A stretch of DNA of 64,000 nt from Methylobacillus methanolivorans (GTDB lineage: Bacteria; Pseudomonadota; Gammaproteobacteria; Burkholderiales; Methylophilaceae), in assembly GCF_044751345.1 (NCBI RefSeq), contig NZ_JBIWXY010000001.1:1674001-1738000 (forward strand), written 5' to 3'. Position 1 is the stretch's first letter, and each line of letters begins with the position of its first letter. Positions 41,625 through 51,131 of the stretch are shown piece by piece. The position numbers were made by a program, and so were the translations under genes. Under the pieces are notes generated by a model that saw only the letters and a list, made by a program, of their open reading frames with translations, did no database searches and had not been told where the DNA came from.

Positions 41625-44366
41625 ATGAAAACATTGTTATTAGTGGACGGTTCGTCCTACCTCTATCGCGCCTTCCATGCCATGCCAGACTTGCGTAACA
41701 AGGCTGGCGAGCCCACCGGCGCCATTCAGGGCGTACTCAACATGCTGCGCCGCCTGCATAAAGACTACCCGGCCGATTATAGCGCTTGTGTATTTGATGC
41801 CAAAGGCAAAACTTTCCGCGACGATATCTACCCCGAATACAAGGCCAATCGTGCTTCCATGCCGGATGACCTACGCCTGCAAATCGAGCCTTTGCATCGC
41901 GCCATCCAAGCCATGGGCTGGCCATTGATAGTAGAAGACGGGGTAGAGGCTGACGATGTGATCGGCGCCCTGGCGAAACAGGCAGAGCGCGAAGGCATGC
42001 GGGTGATCATTTCCACAGGCGACAAAGACATTTCACAGTTAGTGAACAGTCATGTAACCGTGGTCAACACCATGCGCGACGCCTTCAGGAAAACCGATGA
42101 AGTGCTGGATGAAGCTGGCGTAGCCGCCAAATTTGGCGTACCGCCCAGCTTGATGGTGGATTACCTGATCCTGATCGGTGATAGCTCGGACAATGTGCCA
42201 GGCGTGGAAAAAGTTGGCCCCAAGACTGCGGTCAAATGGCTGACCCAATATGGCTCGCTGGACAACATCATTGCCAATGCCGACAAGATCACGGGCGTCG
42301 TAGGTGAAAACCTGCGCAAAGCCCTGCCCTGGCTGCCCACGGCCCGCGAACTGATCACCATACGCTGCGATGTTGGCATACAGGAAAACCTCTCTGACCT
42401 CGCCCCTCGCCCGCAGGACAGGGATACCCTGATTGAATTGTTTGACCGTTTTGAATTCAAGACACTTCGCCGCGAGCTGGATACTACCCCTGTGGCATCT
42501 AACGCCACCGCAGCGATCAGCAATATGCCGACTGATTTGTTTGCAGCATCTGCCGCCACCACGAGACACTTCGAGACCATATTCACTGAAGCCGCCTTGC
42601 AAAGCTGGCTGGATAAACTCAGCCAGGCCACACTGGTGTGCTTTGACACGGAAACCACCTCATTAGACCCGCTCACGGCAAAACTGGTCGGCATGTCATT
42701 TTCCGTCACGCCTGGTGAAGCCGCTTACCTGCCGCTACGCCATGACTACCCCGGCGCACCTGACCAATTGCCATTTGAAGCGACGTTAGCGCGCATCAAG
42801 CCATTGTTGGAAAACCCGGACATCAAGAAGGTTGGGCAAAACCTCAAGTACGATAAGCATGTGCTGGCTAATCACGACATTCAGCTCAATGGCATTGCCC
42901 ACGACACGCTGCTGCAATCCTATGTGCTGGAAAGCCATCGCACCCACGGCATGGATGACCTTGCCATGCGCCACCTGGGCGTGAAGACCATTACCTATGA
43001 AGAAATCGCTGGTAAAGGCGCCAAGCAAGTGCCTTTCAGCCAAGTCGCCGTGGAGCAAGCCGCGGAATATGCAGCCGAAGATGCCGACATTACGCTGCAA
43101 TTGCACCAGAACCTTTACCCGCAGGTGGCAGACGACGCCAAGTTGCAATACGTATACAGCCAGATCGAAATGCCGGTACTGGATATTCTCTACACCATAG
43201 AACGCAACGGTGTGTTGATCGACCAAGCCATGCTGCAAGCGCAAAGCCATGAGATCGGCCAAAAACTGATCGGGCTGGAACAACAGGCCTATGAATTGGC
43301 TGGGCAGCCATTCAACCTCGGCTCACCCAAGCAATTGCAGGAAATCCTCTTCGGCAAACTCGGCATCAAGCCTCTGAAGAAAACGCCGAGCGGCGCACCT
43401 TCCACAGATGAAGATGTATTGCAGGAATTAGCACTGGATTACCCCCTGCCCAAGGTATTGCTGGAATATCGTGGCCTGGCAAAATTAAAATCCACTTACA
43501 CAGACAAGCTGCCGCGCATGATCAACCCTGACACGGGTCGCGTGCATACCAGCTACAGCCAGGCCGTCGCCATCACAGGCCGCTTGGCCAGTTCGGACCC
43601 CAATTTGCAGAATATCCCGGTGCGCACTGCCGAAGGTCGGCGCATTCGCGAAGCCTTTATCGCCAACCCGGGCCACAGCATTATCTCTGCCGATTACTCG
43701 CAAATCGAGTTGCGCATCATGGCGCACCTTTCACAAGATGAAGGCCTGTTGAGCGCGTTTGCCAAGGGTGAAGATATTCACCGCGCCACTGCAGCGGAAA
43801 TTTTCGGCGTGGAACGCGATGCCGTCACTAGCGAGCAACGCCGCTATGCCAAGGTGATCAACTTCGGTCTGATCTATGGCATGAGTGCATTTGGCCTGGC
43901 GCAAAACCTGAATATAGAACGTAGCGCTGCGCAAAGTTATATAGACCGTTACTTCGCACGCTACCCCGGTGTACGTGACTATATGCAAACCACGCGCGAA
44001 GCCGCCAAGGATAGGGGCTACGTGGAAACTTTCTTTGGCCGCAGGCTATGGGTACCAGAAATCAACAGTCCCAATGGCATGCGCCGTGCGGGTGCAGAAC
44101 GTGCTGCCATCAATGCGCCAATGCAAGGCACAGCGGCAGATCTGATCAAGCTGGCGATGATTGCCGTACAAGGTTGGCTGGACCGGGAAAAGCTGCAAAG
44201 CAAGCTCATTATGCAAGTACACGATGAATTGGTACTGGAAGTGCCAGATGCAGAGCTGGAGCTGGTGAAGCACACCCTGCCACAACTCATGCAAGGAGTT
44301 GCCAAGCTGGATGTACCGTTACTGGCGGAAGTGGGCGTGGGCACTAACTGGGAAGCAGCGCATTAA
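41625..44366 (+). CDS. polA: DNA polymerase I
   Basis: The 913-residue enzyme has all three domains: 5'-3' exonuclease ('LLVDGSSYLYRAFHAMPDLRN', residues 1-300), 3'-5' exonuclease with the proofreading 'CFDTETTSLDP' (about 315-510), and polymerase with motif A 'DYSQIELRIMAHLS', motif B 'KVINFGLIYGMSAFG' and motif C 'QVHDELVLEV'. It fills repair gaps and removes Okazaki primers. The proofreading acidic residues are present, so it should proofread. It is a single gene. Confidence 0.98.
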   Translation: MKTLLLVDGSSYLYRAFHAMPDLRNKAGEPTGAIQGVLNMLRRLHKDYPADYSACVFDAKGKTFRDDIYPEYKANRASMPDDLRLQIEPLHRAIQAMGWPLIVEDGVEADDVIGALAKQAEREGMRVIISTGDKDISQLVNSHVTVVNTMRDAFRKTDEVLDEAGVAAKFGVPPSLMVDYLILIGDSSDNVPGVEKVGPKTAVKWLTQYGSLDNIIANADKITGVVGENLRKALPWLPTARELITIRCDVGIQENLSDLAPRPQDRDTLIELFDRFEFKTLRRELDTTPVASNATAAISNMPTDLFAASAATTRHFETIFTEAALQSWLDKLSQATLVCFDTETTSLDPLTAKLVGMSFSVTPGEAAYLPLRHDYPGAPDQLPFEATLARIKPLLENPDIKKVGQNLKYDKHVLANHDIQLNGIAHDTLLQSYVLESHRTHGMDDLAMRHLGVKTITYEEIAGKGAKQVPFSQVAVEQAAEYAAEDADITLQLHQNLYPQVADDAKLQYVYSQIEMPVLDILYTIERNGVLIDQAMLQAQSHEIGQKLIGLEQQAYELAGQPFNLGSPKQLQEILFGKLGIKPLKKTPSGAPSTDEDVLQELALDYPLPKVLLEYRGLAKLKSTYTDKLPRMINPDTGRVHTSYSQAVAITGRLASSDPNLQNIPVRTAEGRRIREAFIANPGHSIISADYSQIELRIMAHLSQDEGLLSAFAKGEDIHRATAAEIFGVERDAVTSEQRRYAKVINFGLIYGMSAFGLAQNLNIERSAAQSYIDRYFARYPGVRDYMQTTREAAKDRGYVETFFGRRLWVPEINSPNGMRRAGAERAAINAPMQGTAADLIKLAMIAVQGWLDREKLQSKLIMQVHDELVLEVPDAELELVKHTLPQLMQGVAKLDVPLLAEVGVGTNWEAAH

Positions 44367-44387
44367 CCAAGCAATGCCTGCTAGATA

Positions 44388-44415
44388 GCACAACAAGCTA
44401 CTTGTCTTGTTGTGC
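44388..44415. terminator. 10-bp inverted repeat between polA and the BFD-like gene
   Basis: GCACAACAAG and CTTGTTGTGC flank an 8-base loop at the convergent ends of polA and the ferredoxin gene. It overlaps the last codons of the latter and has no clear T-run, so it is a weak terminator candidate. Confidence 0.4.
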
Positions 44416-44604
44416 CTGATCCAGCTCTTTCAGGTAATACTCGATTTCCCATTCGCAGCCACCACAACCGGTCATGGCACCAGTCATGTCGGCAATGCCC
44501 TGGAGATCAAAGCCCTGTTGGTGCAAGGCGCGGATTTTTCCACGCTTCACGCCACTACAAAAACAGAGGACTTCATCATCGGGGTTGTCTTTTGGCGTAG
44601 TCAT
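44398..44604 (-). CDS. BFD-like [2Fe-2S] ferredoxin domain protein
   Basis: The 68-residue protein carries the four cysteines of the bacterioferritin-associated-ferredoxin (BFD) fold: Cys14 and Cys16 ('LCFCSGVKRG'), Cys47 and Cys50 ('MTGCGGCEWE'). It should bind a [2Fe-2S] cluster and pass electrons in the cytoplasm. No bacterioferritin gene is adjacent, so the partner is not known. It is convergent with polA. Confidence 0.85.
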   Translation of the reverse strand: MTTPKDNPDDEVLCFCSGVKRGKIRALHQQGFDLQGIADMTGAMTGCGGCEWEIEYYLKELDQAQQDK

Positions 44605-44716
44605 AGATTCGTTTTTTCAATAACAGCGGCCTATTTTACTCATTCAACGGCAAAAACTTGCAGAACATGATGTATCTCAGGCAAATTAACAGCCACTCAA
44701 AGCGACATACCACAGC

Positions 44717-45478
44717 ATGAACCATCATATTCCCCGCTTCGGCGCCATCATCATTGGCGATGAAATCCTCTCAGGCAAACGCCAGGATGGGCATTTATCC
44801 AAGGTGATCTCGCTGCTTGCTGAGAGAGGCCTGGCTTTGTCCTGGGCTGAATACCTCGGTGACGAGCGCGCACAAATCGTGGCCACACTGCAGCGCACCA
44901 TGGCAAGCAGCGATATTGTGCTCTGCTTTGGCGGCATAGGGGCAACACCAGATGACCAAACGCGACAAGCTGCCGCCGAGGCTGCGGGATTAGCCATCGC
45001 TCGCCACCCTGGAGCGGTCGCAGAAATTGAAGCCCGTTTCGGCGAATCTGCTTACCCGAAAAGAGTATTGATGGCAGACTTCCCTGCCGGTGCCGCACTC
45101 ATTCCTAACCCAGTGAATCGTGTCCCGGGCTTTTCCCTCGCCCAGCATTATTTCATGCCCGGCTTCCCGGAAATGGCATGGCCAATGACCGCATGGATAC
45201 TGGATACGCATTACGCCCATTTGCATCACCAGCAAAACATCACTGAATCCTCCATCCTGGTGTTTGATGCGGGCGAAAGCCAGTTGCTTGACCTCATGGG
45301 TGATATCACACGCACATACCCATCAATCAAACTGTTCAGCCTGCCGCGCCTGGATACACGCCGCACCATTGAGCTTGGGGTCAAAGGCAAGCCTGAACAG
45401 GTACATACCGCCATGCAACATCTCCAGGCTGCGCTGGAGACAGCTGGCTACCCTTGGCAGACTGTAGATCAAGCCTAA
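44717..45478 (+). CDS. MoaB/CinA-like molybdopterin-binding-domain protein
   Basis: The 253-residue protein has the molybdopterin-binding fold found at the N-terminus of CinA ('FGAIIIGDEILSGKRQDGH', 'VLCFGGIGATPDDQTRQA') plus a C-terminal extension with 'VPGFSLAQHYFMPGFPEM'. The C-terminal nicotinamide-nucleotide amidase of CinA is absent, so the role is uncertain. The following cysteine-cluster gene starts inside its stop codon. Confidence 0.85.
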   Translation: MNHHIPRFGAIIIGDEILSGKRQDGHLSKVISLLAERGLALSWAEYLGDERAQIVATLQRTMASSDIVLCFGGIGATPDDQTRQAAAEAAGLAIARHPGAVAEIEARFGESAYPKRVLMADFPAGAALIPNPVNRVPGFSLAQHYFMPGFPEMAWPMTAWILDTHYAHLHHQQNITESSILVFDAGESQLLDLMGDITRTYPSIKLFSLPRLDTRRTIELGVKGKPEQVHTAMQHLQAALETAGYPWQTVDQA

Positions 45479-45735
45479 TGGAATGCCGTCCAAGCTGCGG
45501 CGCATGCTGCATCGCCCCCTCTATCAGCAGCGCCATCCCCGGAATGCCTCACGGCAAAAAAGCGGGAGAACGCTGCATACAACTGGATGCGCAAAACCGC
45601 TGCCTGATCTTCGGTCAAGCTGAGCGCCCTGCCGTATGCGCTTCCCTGAAACCCAGTGCTGAGATGTGTGGCACCAGCAATACCCAGGCATTTACCTGGT
45701 TAACACAGCTAGAACAATCCACATCTCCCGATTAA
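45478..45735 (+). CDS. YkgJ-family cysteine-cluster protein
   Basis: The 85-residue protein has eight cysteines (residues 3, 7, 10, 11, 33, 42, 54 and 64) in the 'CGACC...C...RCLIF...RPAVC' pattern of the YkgJ family (UPF0153), which may bind an Fe-S cluster or zinc. The ATG at 45478 overlaps the stop of the molybdopterin-binding gene (TAATG), so the two are translationally coupled. An upstream start at 45454 would only extend it into that gene. Confidence 0.8.
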   Translation: MECRPSCGACCIAPSISSAIPGMPHGKKAGERCIQLDAQNRCLIFGQAERPAVCASLKPSAEMCGTSNTQAFTWLTQLEQSTSPD

Positions 45736-45926
45736 GTCACGCCCCACTGAGGTGCATGCCCCCAGCCCTCGTCGCACTCTACTAGTATCAAGTACAGCGC
45801 ATTGCGCCCCTATCATCGGCTTGGCAAATCATTGACTTAGACCATCGCCCGCCAGTGGGCAGTGATGAGTTTATTGTCAGGAATATTATTTGCTTAAAGC
45901 TTTCAACCTCATCACAAAGTACTTTC

Positions 45927-47876
45927 ATGGCTTCTTTCAACCAACTGCCACTACGCAGCAAAGTATTGGCGATCGTCAGCACTATGGTGTTACTGGGCTT
46001 TGGCCTGACTATCGCGGTGCTGACCTACAAATCCTCTACGCTGCAAAGCGAATCAGCATTGCAATACACCCGCACTCTCTCCAGGCAGCATGCCGAAGAA
46101 GTCAAAGCCGAAATCGAAAGCGCATTCGATACCGCACGCACGCTGGCCCAATCACTGGAAGGCTTGCACACAGCAGGCTTAGCCAATCGCAAGCTCGCAG
46201 ACAATATGCTCAAGCATCTACTGGAGAACAATCCCGGATTCATTGGCATCTGGACAATCTGGGAACCCAATGCCTTCGATGGGCGCGATAGTGAATTCGT
46301 GAACCAGGCAGGTACGGATGGCAGCGGACGTTACATCCCCTATTGGAATCGTGGCAGCGGCAAGGTCGAAGTCACAGCCCTCACGGATTATGACCAGCCT
46401 GGCGCTGGTGACTATTACCTACTCGCACGTAATAGCGCTGAGGAAACCCTGCTAGAACCTTACGAATACGAAATTAATGGCAACAATGTGTTGATCACCA
46501 GCATGGCGGTGCCTATCCGCTACCAAGGCAAGGTGGTAGGTGTGGCAGGGGTGGATATGCTGCTGTCTGAATTCCAGAATAAAGTCAGCCAGATCAAGCC
46601 GTTCGAGAACGGTTTTGCCAGCTTGCTCTCTCACCAAGGCAGCTATATCGGTGATCGTGATGCCGCCAATGTTGGCAAGCCCACACCCAAAGCAACGGAT
46701 TGGGAGCGAATTCGCCAGGCCATTCGTGCGGGTGAAGGCTATGAAGATAAAGCACTAGACAGCGTACTCAAGACTAGGGTCATGCGCATCTTCCAGCCGA
46801 TTCATATCGCCCAAAGCCAGACACCTTGGTCCTTTGCAATCTCGGTGCCAGAAGACCAAGTTTTGCAAGGCGTCCGCAACCTACGCAATACCGCCATCAT
46901 CATCGGCCTGCTCAGTGTCATCCTTGTCTCGGTTGCGCTGGCCTACCTACTGGACCGCATGGTGATTCGCCCCATTGGTGGGGAACCCGCAACAGCCTCG
47001 GATTTAGCGCATAACATTGCCGAGGGCAACCTGAATACACCTGTCTCGCTTGCCGCAGGCGACAAGGACAGCATGCTGCACGCGATGAGTGCAATGCAAG
47101 AACGTCTGCGTCATATTGTGAGTGATATCCGTGCCATCAGTGAGCATGTCTCCAGCGCCGCCTCGGAAATCGCCCTCGGTAATAGCGACCTCTCCAGCCG
47201 CACCGAAAACCAGGCAGCGTCACTGGAAGAAACAGCCGCCAGCGTCGAGCAACTCACCTCCACCGTAGACCAAAATACCGAGCATGCTCGCACTGCCAAC
47301 CAACTGGCGGCCTCTGCCTCAAGCACCGCCGCGCGTGCTAGCGACAAGGTAAGTGATGCCGTCAACACCATCCAGCAAATCAGCGAAGAGTCGCGCAAGA
47401 TGTCTGATATCACCAGCGTCATTGAGGGCATCGCCTTTCAAACCAACATCCTGGCGCTGAATGCTGCAGTGGAGGCTGCCCGCGCAGGCGAGCAAGGGCG
47501 TGGCTTTGCCGTCGTAGCACAGGAAGTGCGAAACCTAGCCCAGCGCAGCGCCAGCGCTGCCAAGGAGATCAAGCAATTGATCGATGGCTCGGTCAATATG
47601 ATTACTCAAGGCTCTACGCAAGTCGTAGATGCTGGAAGTGCCATGCAGGATGTTGTCCATGCCGTGCAACAGGTCTCGAACATCATGACTGAAATTGCCC
47701 ATGCCTCGGAGGAACAAAGCAGCGGTATTCAACAGATCAATATCGCGATTACCTCCATGGATGAAGTCACCCAGCAAAATGCCGCACTGGTAGAAGAAGC
47801 GATGGCCGCAGCACACTCACTGGATGACCAGGCCCAACAATTGATCAAGGCGATTTCCGTTTTTAAATTGTCATGA
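45927..47876 (+). CDS. Methyl-accepting chemotaxis protein with Cache sensor
   Basis: The protein of about 649 residues has an N-terminal membrane helix (12-32), a periplasmic dCache-type sensor domain (about 45-300, including 'GIWTIWEPNAFDGRD', 'GRYIPYWNRGSG' and 'GVAGVDMLLSEFQ'), a second membrane helix, a HAMP linker and the cytoplasmic signalling domain with the canonical hairpin tip 'EGIAFQTNILALNAAVEAARAGEQGRGFAVVAQEVRNLAQRS'. Cache sensors often bind small organic acids or amino acids; the ligand is unknown. The C-terminus lacks the CheR-tethering pentapeptide. I use the ATG at 45927, which matches the membrane helix; a start at 45855 is less likely. Confidence 0.92.
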   Translation: MASFNQLPLRSKVLAIVSTMVLLGFGLTIAVLTYKSSTLQSESALQYTRTLSRQHAEEVKAEIESAFDTARTLAQSLEGLHTAGLANRKLADNMLKHLLENNPGFIGIWTIWEPNAFDGRDSEFVNQAGTDGSGRYIPYWNRGSGKVEVTALTDYDQPGAGDYYLLARNSAEETLLEPYEYEINGNNVLITSMAVPIRYQGKVVGVAGVDMLLSEFQNKVSQIKPFENGFASLLSHQGSYIGDRDAANVGKPTPKATDWERIRQAIRAGEGYEDKALDSVLKTRVMRIFQPIHIAQSQTPWSFAISVPEDQVLQGVRNLRNTAIIIGLLSVILVSVALAYLLDRMVIRPIGGEPATASDLAHNIAEGNLNTPVSLAAGDKDSMLHAMSAMQERLRHIVSDIRAISEHVSSAASEIALGNSDLSSRTENQAASLEETAASVEQLTSTVDQNTEHARTANQLAASASSTAARASDKVSDAVNTIQQISEESRKMSDITSVIEGIAFQTNILALNAAVEAARAGEQGRGFAVVAQEVRNLAQRSASAAKEIKQLIDGSVNMITQGSTQVVDAGSAMQDVVHAVQQVSNIMTEIAHASEEQSSGIQQINIAITSMDEVTQQNAALVEEAMAAAHSLDDQAQQLIKAISVFKLS

Positions 47877-48071
47877 AAACGCACCCATATAAAAGCATAG
47901 AGAGATTAAGTCACCCAGCCTATTAGGCGTGCAAGTTAAAGTAAAACATTGAGTTAACTTCCCTGTATTGAAGCGAAAGTGGAATCAACGCCATGAATAT
48001 ATGCTTTGTTCTCCTTCGATTTGCATATAAAATAGGCAGCTTTTCCATGTCACTGATACGGTTATAGTCTG

Positions 48072-49100
48072 GTGCAGATCGGTCCTTACAAGCTAAAGAA
48101 CAATCTGGTCGTCGCCCCCATGGCAGGCGTGACTGACCGGCCTTTCCGCGTACTCTGCAAGAAAATGGGCGCAGGCCTCGCCGTAAGCGAGATGGTGACT
48201 TCCAACTCGCTGTTGTACGGTAGCGCCAAGACGCTGCGCCGTGCCAACCATGAAGGCGAAGTCGACCCGATCTCGGTCCAGATCGCTGGTGCCGACCCCA
48301 AGATGATGGCAGAAGCCGCCAAGCACAATGTGGATAACGGCGCCCAGATCATCGACATCAACATGGGCTGCCCCGCGAAGAAGATCTGTAACGTCATGGC
48401 TGGCTCCGCCCTGCTCAAGGACGAACCGCTAGTCGCGCAAATCCTCAAAGCAGTAGTCGCGGCAGTCGATGTACCGGTCACGCTCAAGATTCGTACTGGT
48501 TGGGACAAAAACAACCGCAATGCCGTGGCTGTCGCCAAGATGGCAGAAGACATTGGCGTAAAAGCACTTGCCATGCATGGCCGTACCCGCGCCTGCTTGT
48601 ATATGGGCGATGCAGAGTACGACACGATTGCCGCCGTCAAGCAAGCCATCAACATTCCACTGATCGCCAATGGCGACATCACTACGCCAGAAAAAGCCAA
48701 GTTCGTGCTTGACTACACCAAGGCTGACGCAGTGATGATAGGTCGCGCCGCACAAGGCCGCCCCTGGATTTTCCGCGAAACCGAGCATTTCCTTGCCACT
48801 GGCGAGCACCTACCCGCGCCGGAAGTGGACGAAATCCATCAAGTCATGCTGGAGCACATCCACGACCTGTACGACTTCTATGGCGAGCTGACTGGCATGC
48901 GCGTGGCTCGCAAGCATATCTCCTGGTACACCAAGGGTTTGGTGGGCTCGGCAAACTTCCGCCACCACATGAACCAATTGCAGACTGTCGAAGAACAATT
49001 GCAGTCGATCAACGACTTCTTTAGCGAACTCAAGCAGCGCGATACGCGCCTGCAATACACGGCTGAACCTGCCGCTGACGATGAGGCGATCGCCGCGTAA
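48072..49100 (+). CDS. dusB: tRNA-dihydrouridine synthase B
   Basis: The 342-residue flavoprotein starts at GTG ('MQIGPYKLKNNLVVAPMAGVTDRPFR') and has the Dus signatures 'NMGCPAKK' with the catalytic Cys, 'TLKIRTGWD', 'LAMHGRTR' and 'IGRAAQGRPWIF'. It reduces uridine in tRNA D-loops. Length and sequence fit DusB. Its stop overlaps the fis start, the classic dusB-fis operon. Confidence 0.95.
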   Translation: MQIGPYKLKNNLVVAPMAGVTDRPFRVLCKKMGAGLAVSEMVTSNSLLYGSAKTLRRANHEGEVDPISVQIAGADPKMMAEAAKHNVDNGAQIIDINMGCPAKKICNVMAGSALLKDEPLVAQILKAVVAAVDVPVTLKIRTGWDKNNRNAVAVAKMAEDIGVKALAMHGRTRACLYMGDAEYDTIAAVKQAINIPLIANGDITTPEKAKFVLDYTKADAVMIGRAAQGRPWIFRETEHFLATGEHLPAPEVDEIHQVMLEHIHDLYDFYGELTGMRVARKHISWYTKGLVGSANFRHHMNQLQTVEEQLQSINDFFSELKQRDTRLQYTAEPAADDEAIAA

Positions 49101-49333
49101 TGAGTAGCCAGGATCTCGCCAGCTGCGTACGCGCGGCCCTGGATGAATATTTCAAGGACCTAGATGGTCAACCGCCCCATGCCGTTTATGACATGGTGCT
49201 GCAATGCATGGAAAAACCCTTGCTGGAATACGTGCTGAACCGAGCGGGCGGCAACCAAAGCAAGGCGGCCGAGATTCTTGGCCTCAATCGCAATACCCTG
49301 CGTAAGAAACTCCAGCAACACAATCTTCAATAA
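49100..49333 (+). CDS. fis: DNA-binding protein Fis
   Basis: The 77-residue protein is the short betaproteobacterial Fis: 'LLEYVLNRAGGNQSKAAEILGLNRNTLRKKLQQHNL' is the helix-turn-helix. It bends DNA at promoters and recombination sites. It is translationally coupled to dusB. Confidence 0.95.
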   Translation: MSSQDLASCVRAALDEYFKDLDGQPPHAVYDMVLQCMEKPLLEYVLNRAGGNQSKAAEILGLNRNTLRKKLQQHNLQ

Positions 49334-49360
49334 CCTCTTCTCTTAAGAAGCTTTTTCATT

Positions 49361-50947
49361 ATGGCTGTGATCAAACGTGCGCTTATCAGTGTTTCTGATA
49401 AAACCGGCATCCTCGAATTTGCGAAAGCCCTTTCCGGCTTTGGCGTTGAAATCCTTTCCACCGGCGGTACCGCCAAGCTGTTCCGTGACCACGGCATCGC
49501 CGTGATCGAAGTCAGTGACTACACTGGCTTCCCGGAAATGCTGGATGGCCGGGTCAAAACACTACACCCCAAGGTACATGGTGGCCTGCTGGGTCGCCGC
49601 GAATTACCGGAGCATGTGGCTGCGATGCAACAGGCTGACATCCCCAACATTGATATGTTGGTGGTAAACCTCTACCCATTTGAAGCCACGGTGGCACGCC
49701 CTGATGCTACGCTGGAAGACGCGATCGAGAACATCGACATCGGTGGCCCGGCCATGGTGCGCTCTGCCGCCAAGAACTGGCAAGACGTTGCCGTATTGAC
49801 CGATGCAGTCCAGTACGAAGATGTGTTGGCAGAAATGCGCAGCACCAATGGCGCAACCAGTAAAGCAACACGCTTTGCCCTGTCTGTTGCAGCGTTCAAC
49901 CGCATCAGCAACTATGATGGCGCGATCAGTGACTACCTGTCGTCCTTCAATGCCGACGGCACCCGCAATGAATTCCCTGGCCAAGTGAATGGCCGCCTGG
50001 TTAAGGTACAGGATCTACGCTACGGCGAGAACCCACACCAGAAGGCTGCGTTCTACCGCGACCTTTACCCAGCCCCTGGTTCCTTGGTGACTGCACAGCA
50101 ATTGCAGGGCAAAGAACTCTCCTACAACAACATCGCAGATGCCGATGCCGCCTGGGAGGCCGTCAAGAGTTTCGATAGCACTGCCTGCGTCATCGTCAAG
50201 CATGCCAACCCATGCGGCGTAGCGATTGGTGCAAGCCCACTTGAAGCCTATCAAAAAGCCTTCCAAACCGACCCTACTTCCGCATTTGGCGGCATCATTG
50301 CCTTTAACCACACCCTTGATCAGGCAACTGCAGAAGCTGTTTCCAAGCAGTTTGTTGAAGTGCTGATTGCCCCGGACTACACCGAGGAGGCACTGGAAGT
50401 TTTCAAGGCCAAGGCCAATGTACGCGTACTGAAGATTGCGCTGCCTAGCGGCGGTGACAGCGCCTGGAGCCGTGGCCGCAACTCCCACGATACCAAGCGC
50501 GTAGGCTCAGGCCTCTTGATCCAGACTGCTGATAATCACGAAATTAATGTCGCTGACATCAAGGTCGTCACCAAGAAGCAACCAACACCCGAACAACTGG
50601 AAGACCTGTTGTTCGCCTGGCGCGTGGCCAAGTACGTCAAGTCCAATGCTATTGTCTTCTGCGGCAATGGCATGACCTTGGGTGTAGGCGCAGGCCAGAT
50701 GAGCCGTGTCGACAGTACCAAGATCGCAGCGATCAAGGCACAGAATGCCGGGCTAACCCTGCAAGGTTCTGCCGTGGCTTCCGATGCCTTCTTCCCGTTC
50801 CGCGATGGCGTGGATGTGCTGGCAGAAGCCGGTGCGACTTGCGTCATCCAGCCGGGTGGCAGCATTCGTGATGATGAGGTGATTGCGGCAGCGGATGAGC
50901 ATGGCTTGGTGATGATATTCACCAATATCCGCCACTTCCGCCATTAA
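49361..50947 (+). CDS. purH: Bifunctional AICAR formyltransferase / IMP cyclohydrolase
   Basis: The 528-residue enzyme performs the last two steps of IMP synthesis. The N-terminal MGS-fold cyclohydrolase ('ALISVSDKTGILEFAKALS', 'GRVKTLHPKVHGGLLGRR') is followed by the AICAR transformylase domain ('LRYGENPHQKAAFYRD', 'VKHANPCGVA', 'SNAIVFCGNGMTLGVGAGQMSRV'). It is 27 bases after fis and so may be read through from dusB-fis. A large imperfect hairpin follows its stop. Confidence 0.96.
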   Translation: MAVIKRALISVSDKTGILEFAKALSGFGVEILSTGGTAKLFRDHGIAVIEVSDYTGFPEMLDGRVKTLHPKVHGGLLGRRELPEHVAAMQQADIPNIDMLVVNLYPFEATVARPDATLEDAIENIDIGGPAMVRSAAKNWQDVAVLTDAVQYEDVLAEMRSTNGATSKATRFALSVAAFNRISNYDGAISDYLSSFNADGTRNEFPGQVNGRLVKVQDLRYGENPHQKAAFYRDLYPAPGSLVTAQQLQGKELSYNNIADADAAWEAVKSFDSTACVIVKHANPCGVAIGASPLEAYQKAFQTDPTSAFGGIIAFNHTLDQATAEAVSKQFVEVLIAPDYTEEALEVFKAKANVRVLKIALPSGGDSAWSRGRNSHDTKRVGSGLLIQTADNHEINVADIKVVTKKQPTPEQLEDLLFAWRVAKYVKSNAIVFCGNGMTLGVGAGQMSRVDSTKIAAIKAQNAGLTLQGSAVASDAFFPFRDGVDVLAEAGATCVIQPGGSIRDDEVIAAADEHGLVMIFTNIRHFRH

Positions 50948-51048
50948 AGAATAGAACATATCTTTGCTAGCGGCGTTGCGACTCCTGGTCGTACCCAAAT
51001 GTACCGCATGCGTCGCCGCGCCTTGCTATCAAGAACCTGTTCTATTTT
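50948..51048 (+). promoter_or_regulatory. Large imperfect hairpin between purH and purD
   Basis: Directly after the purH stop, AATAGAACA (50950-50958) pairs with TGTTCTATT (51038-51046). Inside, GCTAGC-like arms and an 11-base segment GGCGTTGCGAC (near 50971) pair with GTCGCCGCGCC (near 51012) with one mismatch and one G-U pair. A short GTAC-loop-GTAC tip lies at 50991-51004. The whole could fold into one long stem of about 100 nt, ending in a T-rich TATTTTCT. It may be a terminator, a leader structure for purD, or a dispersed repeat. Confidence 0.5.
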
Positions 51049-51131
51049 CTCGCCGTGATGGGCAAATAAAATATTGCCACGGGTTTAAAATGCTGACTTC
51101 ATAGCTCAGTTTGTAGCGTTAAAGGATAACA

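Noticed and set aside
44388..44415. Strong terminator at the end of polA
   Set aside because: The inverted repeat is real, but it lacks a T-run and overlaps coding sequence, so it is kept only as a weak candidate.
45785..45835. FliA (sigma-28)-like GCCGATGA element near the chemoreceptor
   Set aside because: It lies on the minus strand, pointing away from the chemoreceptor gene, and the -35 match is poor.
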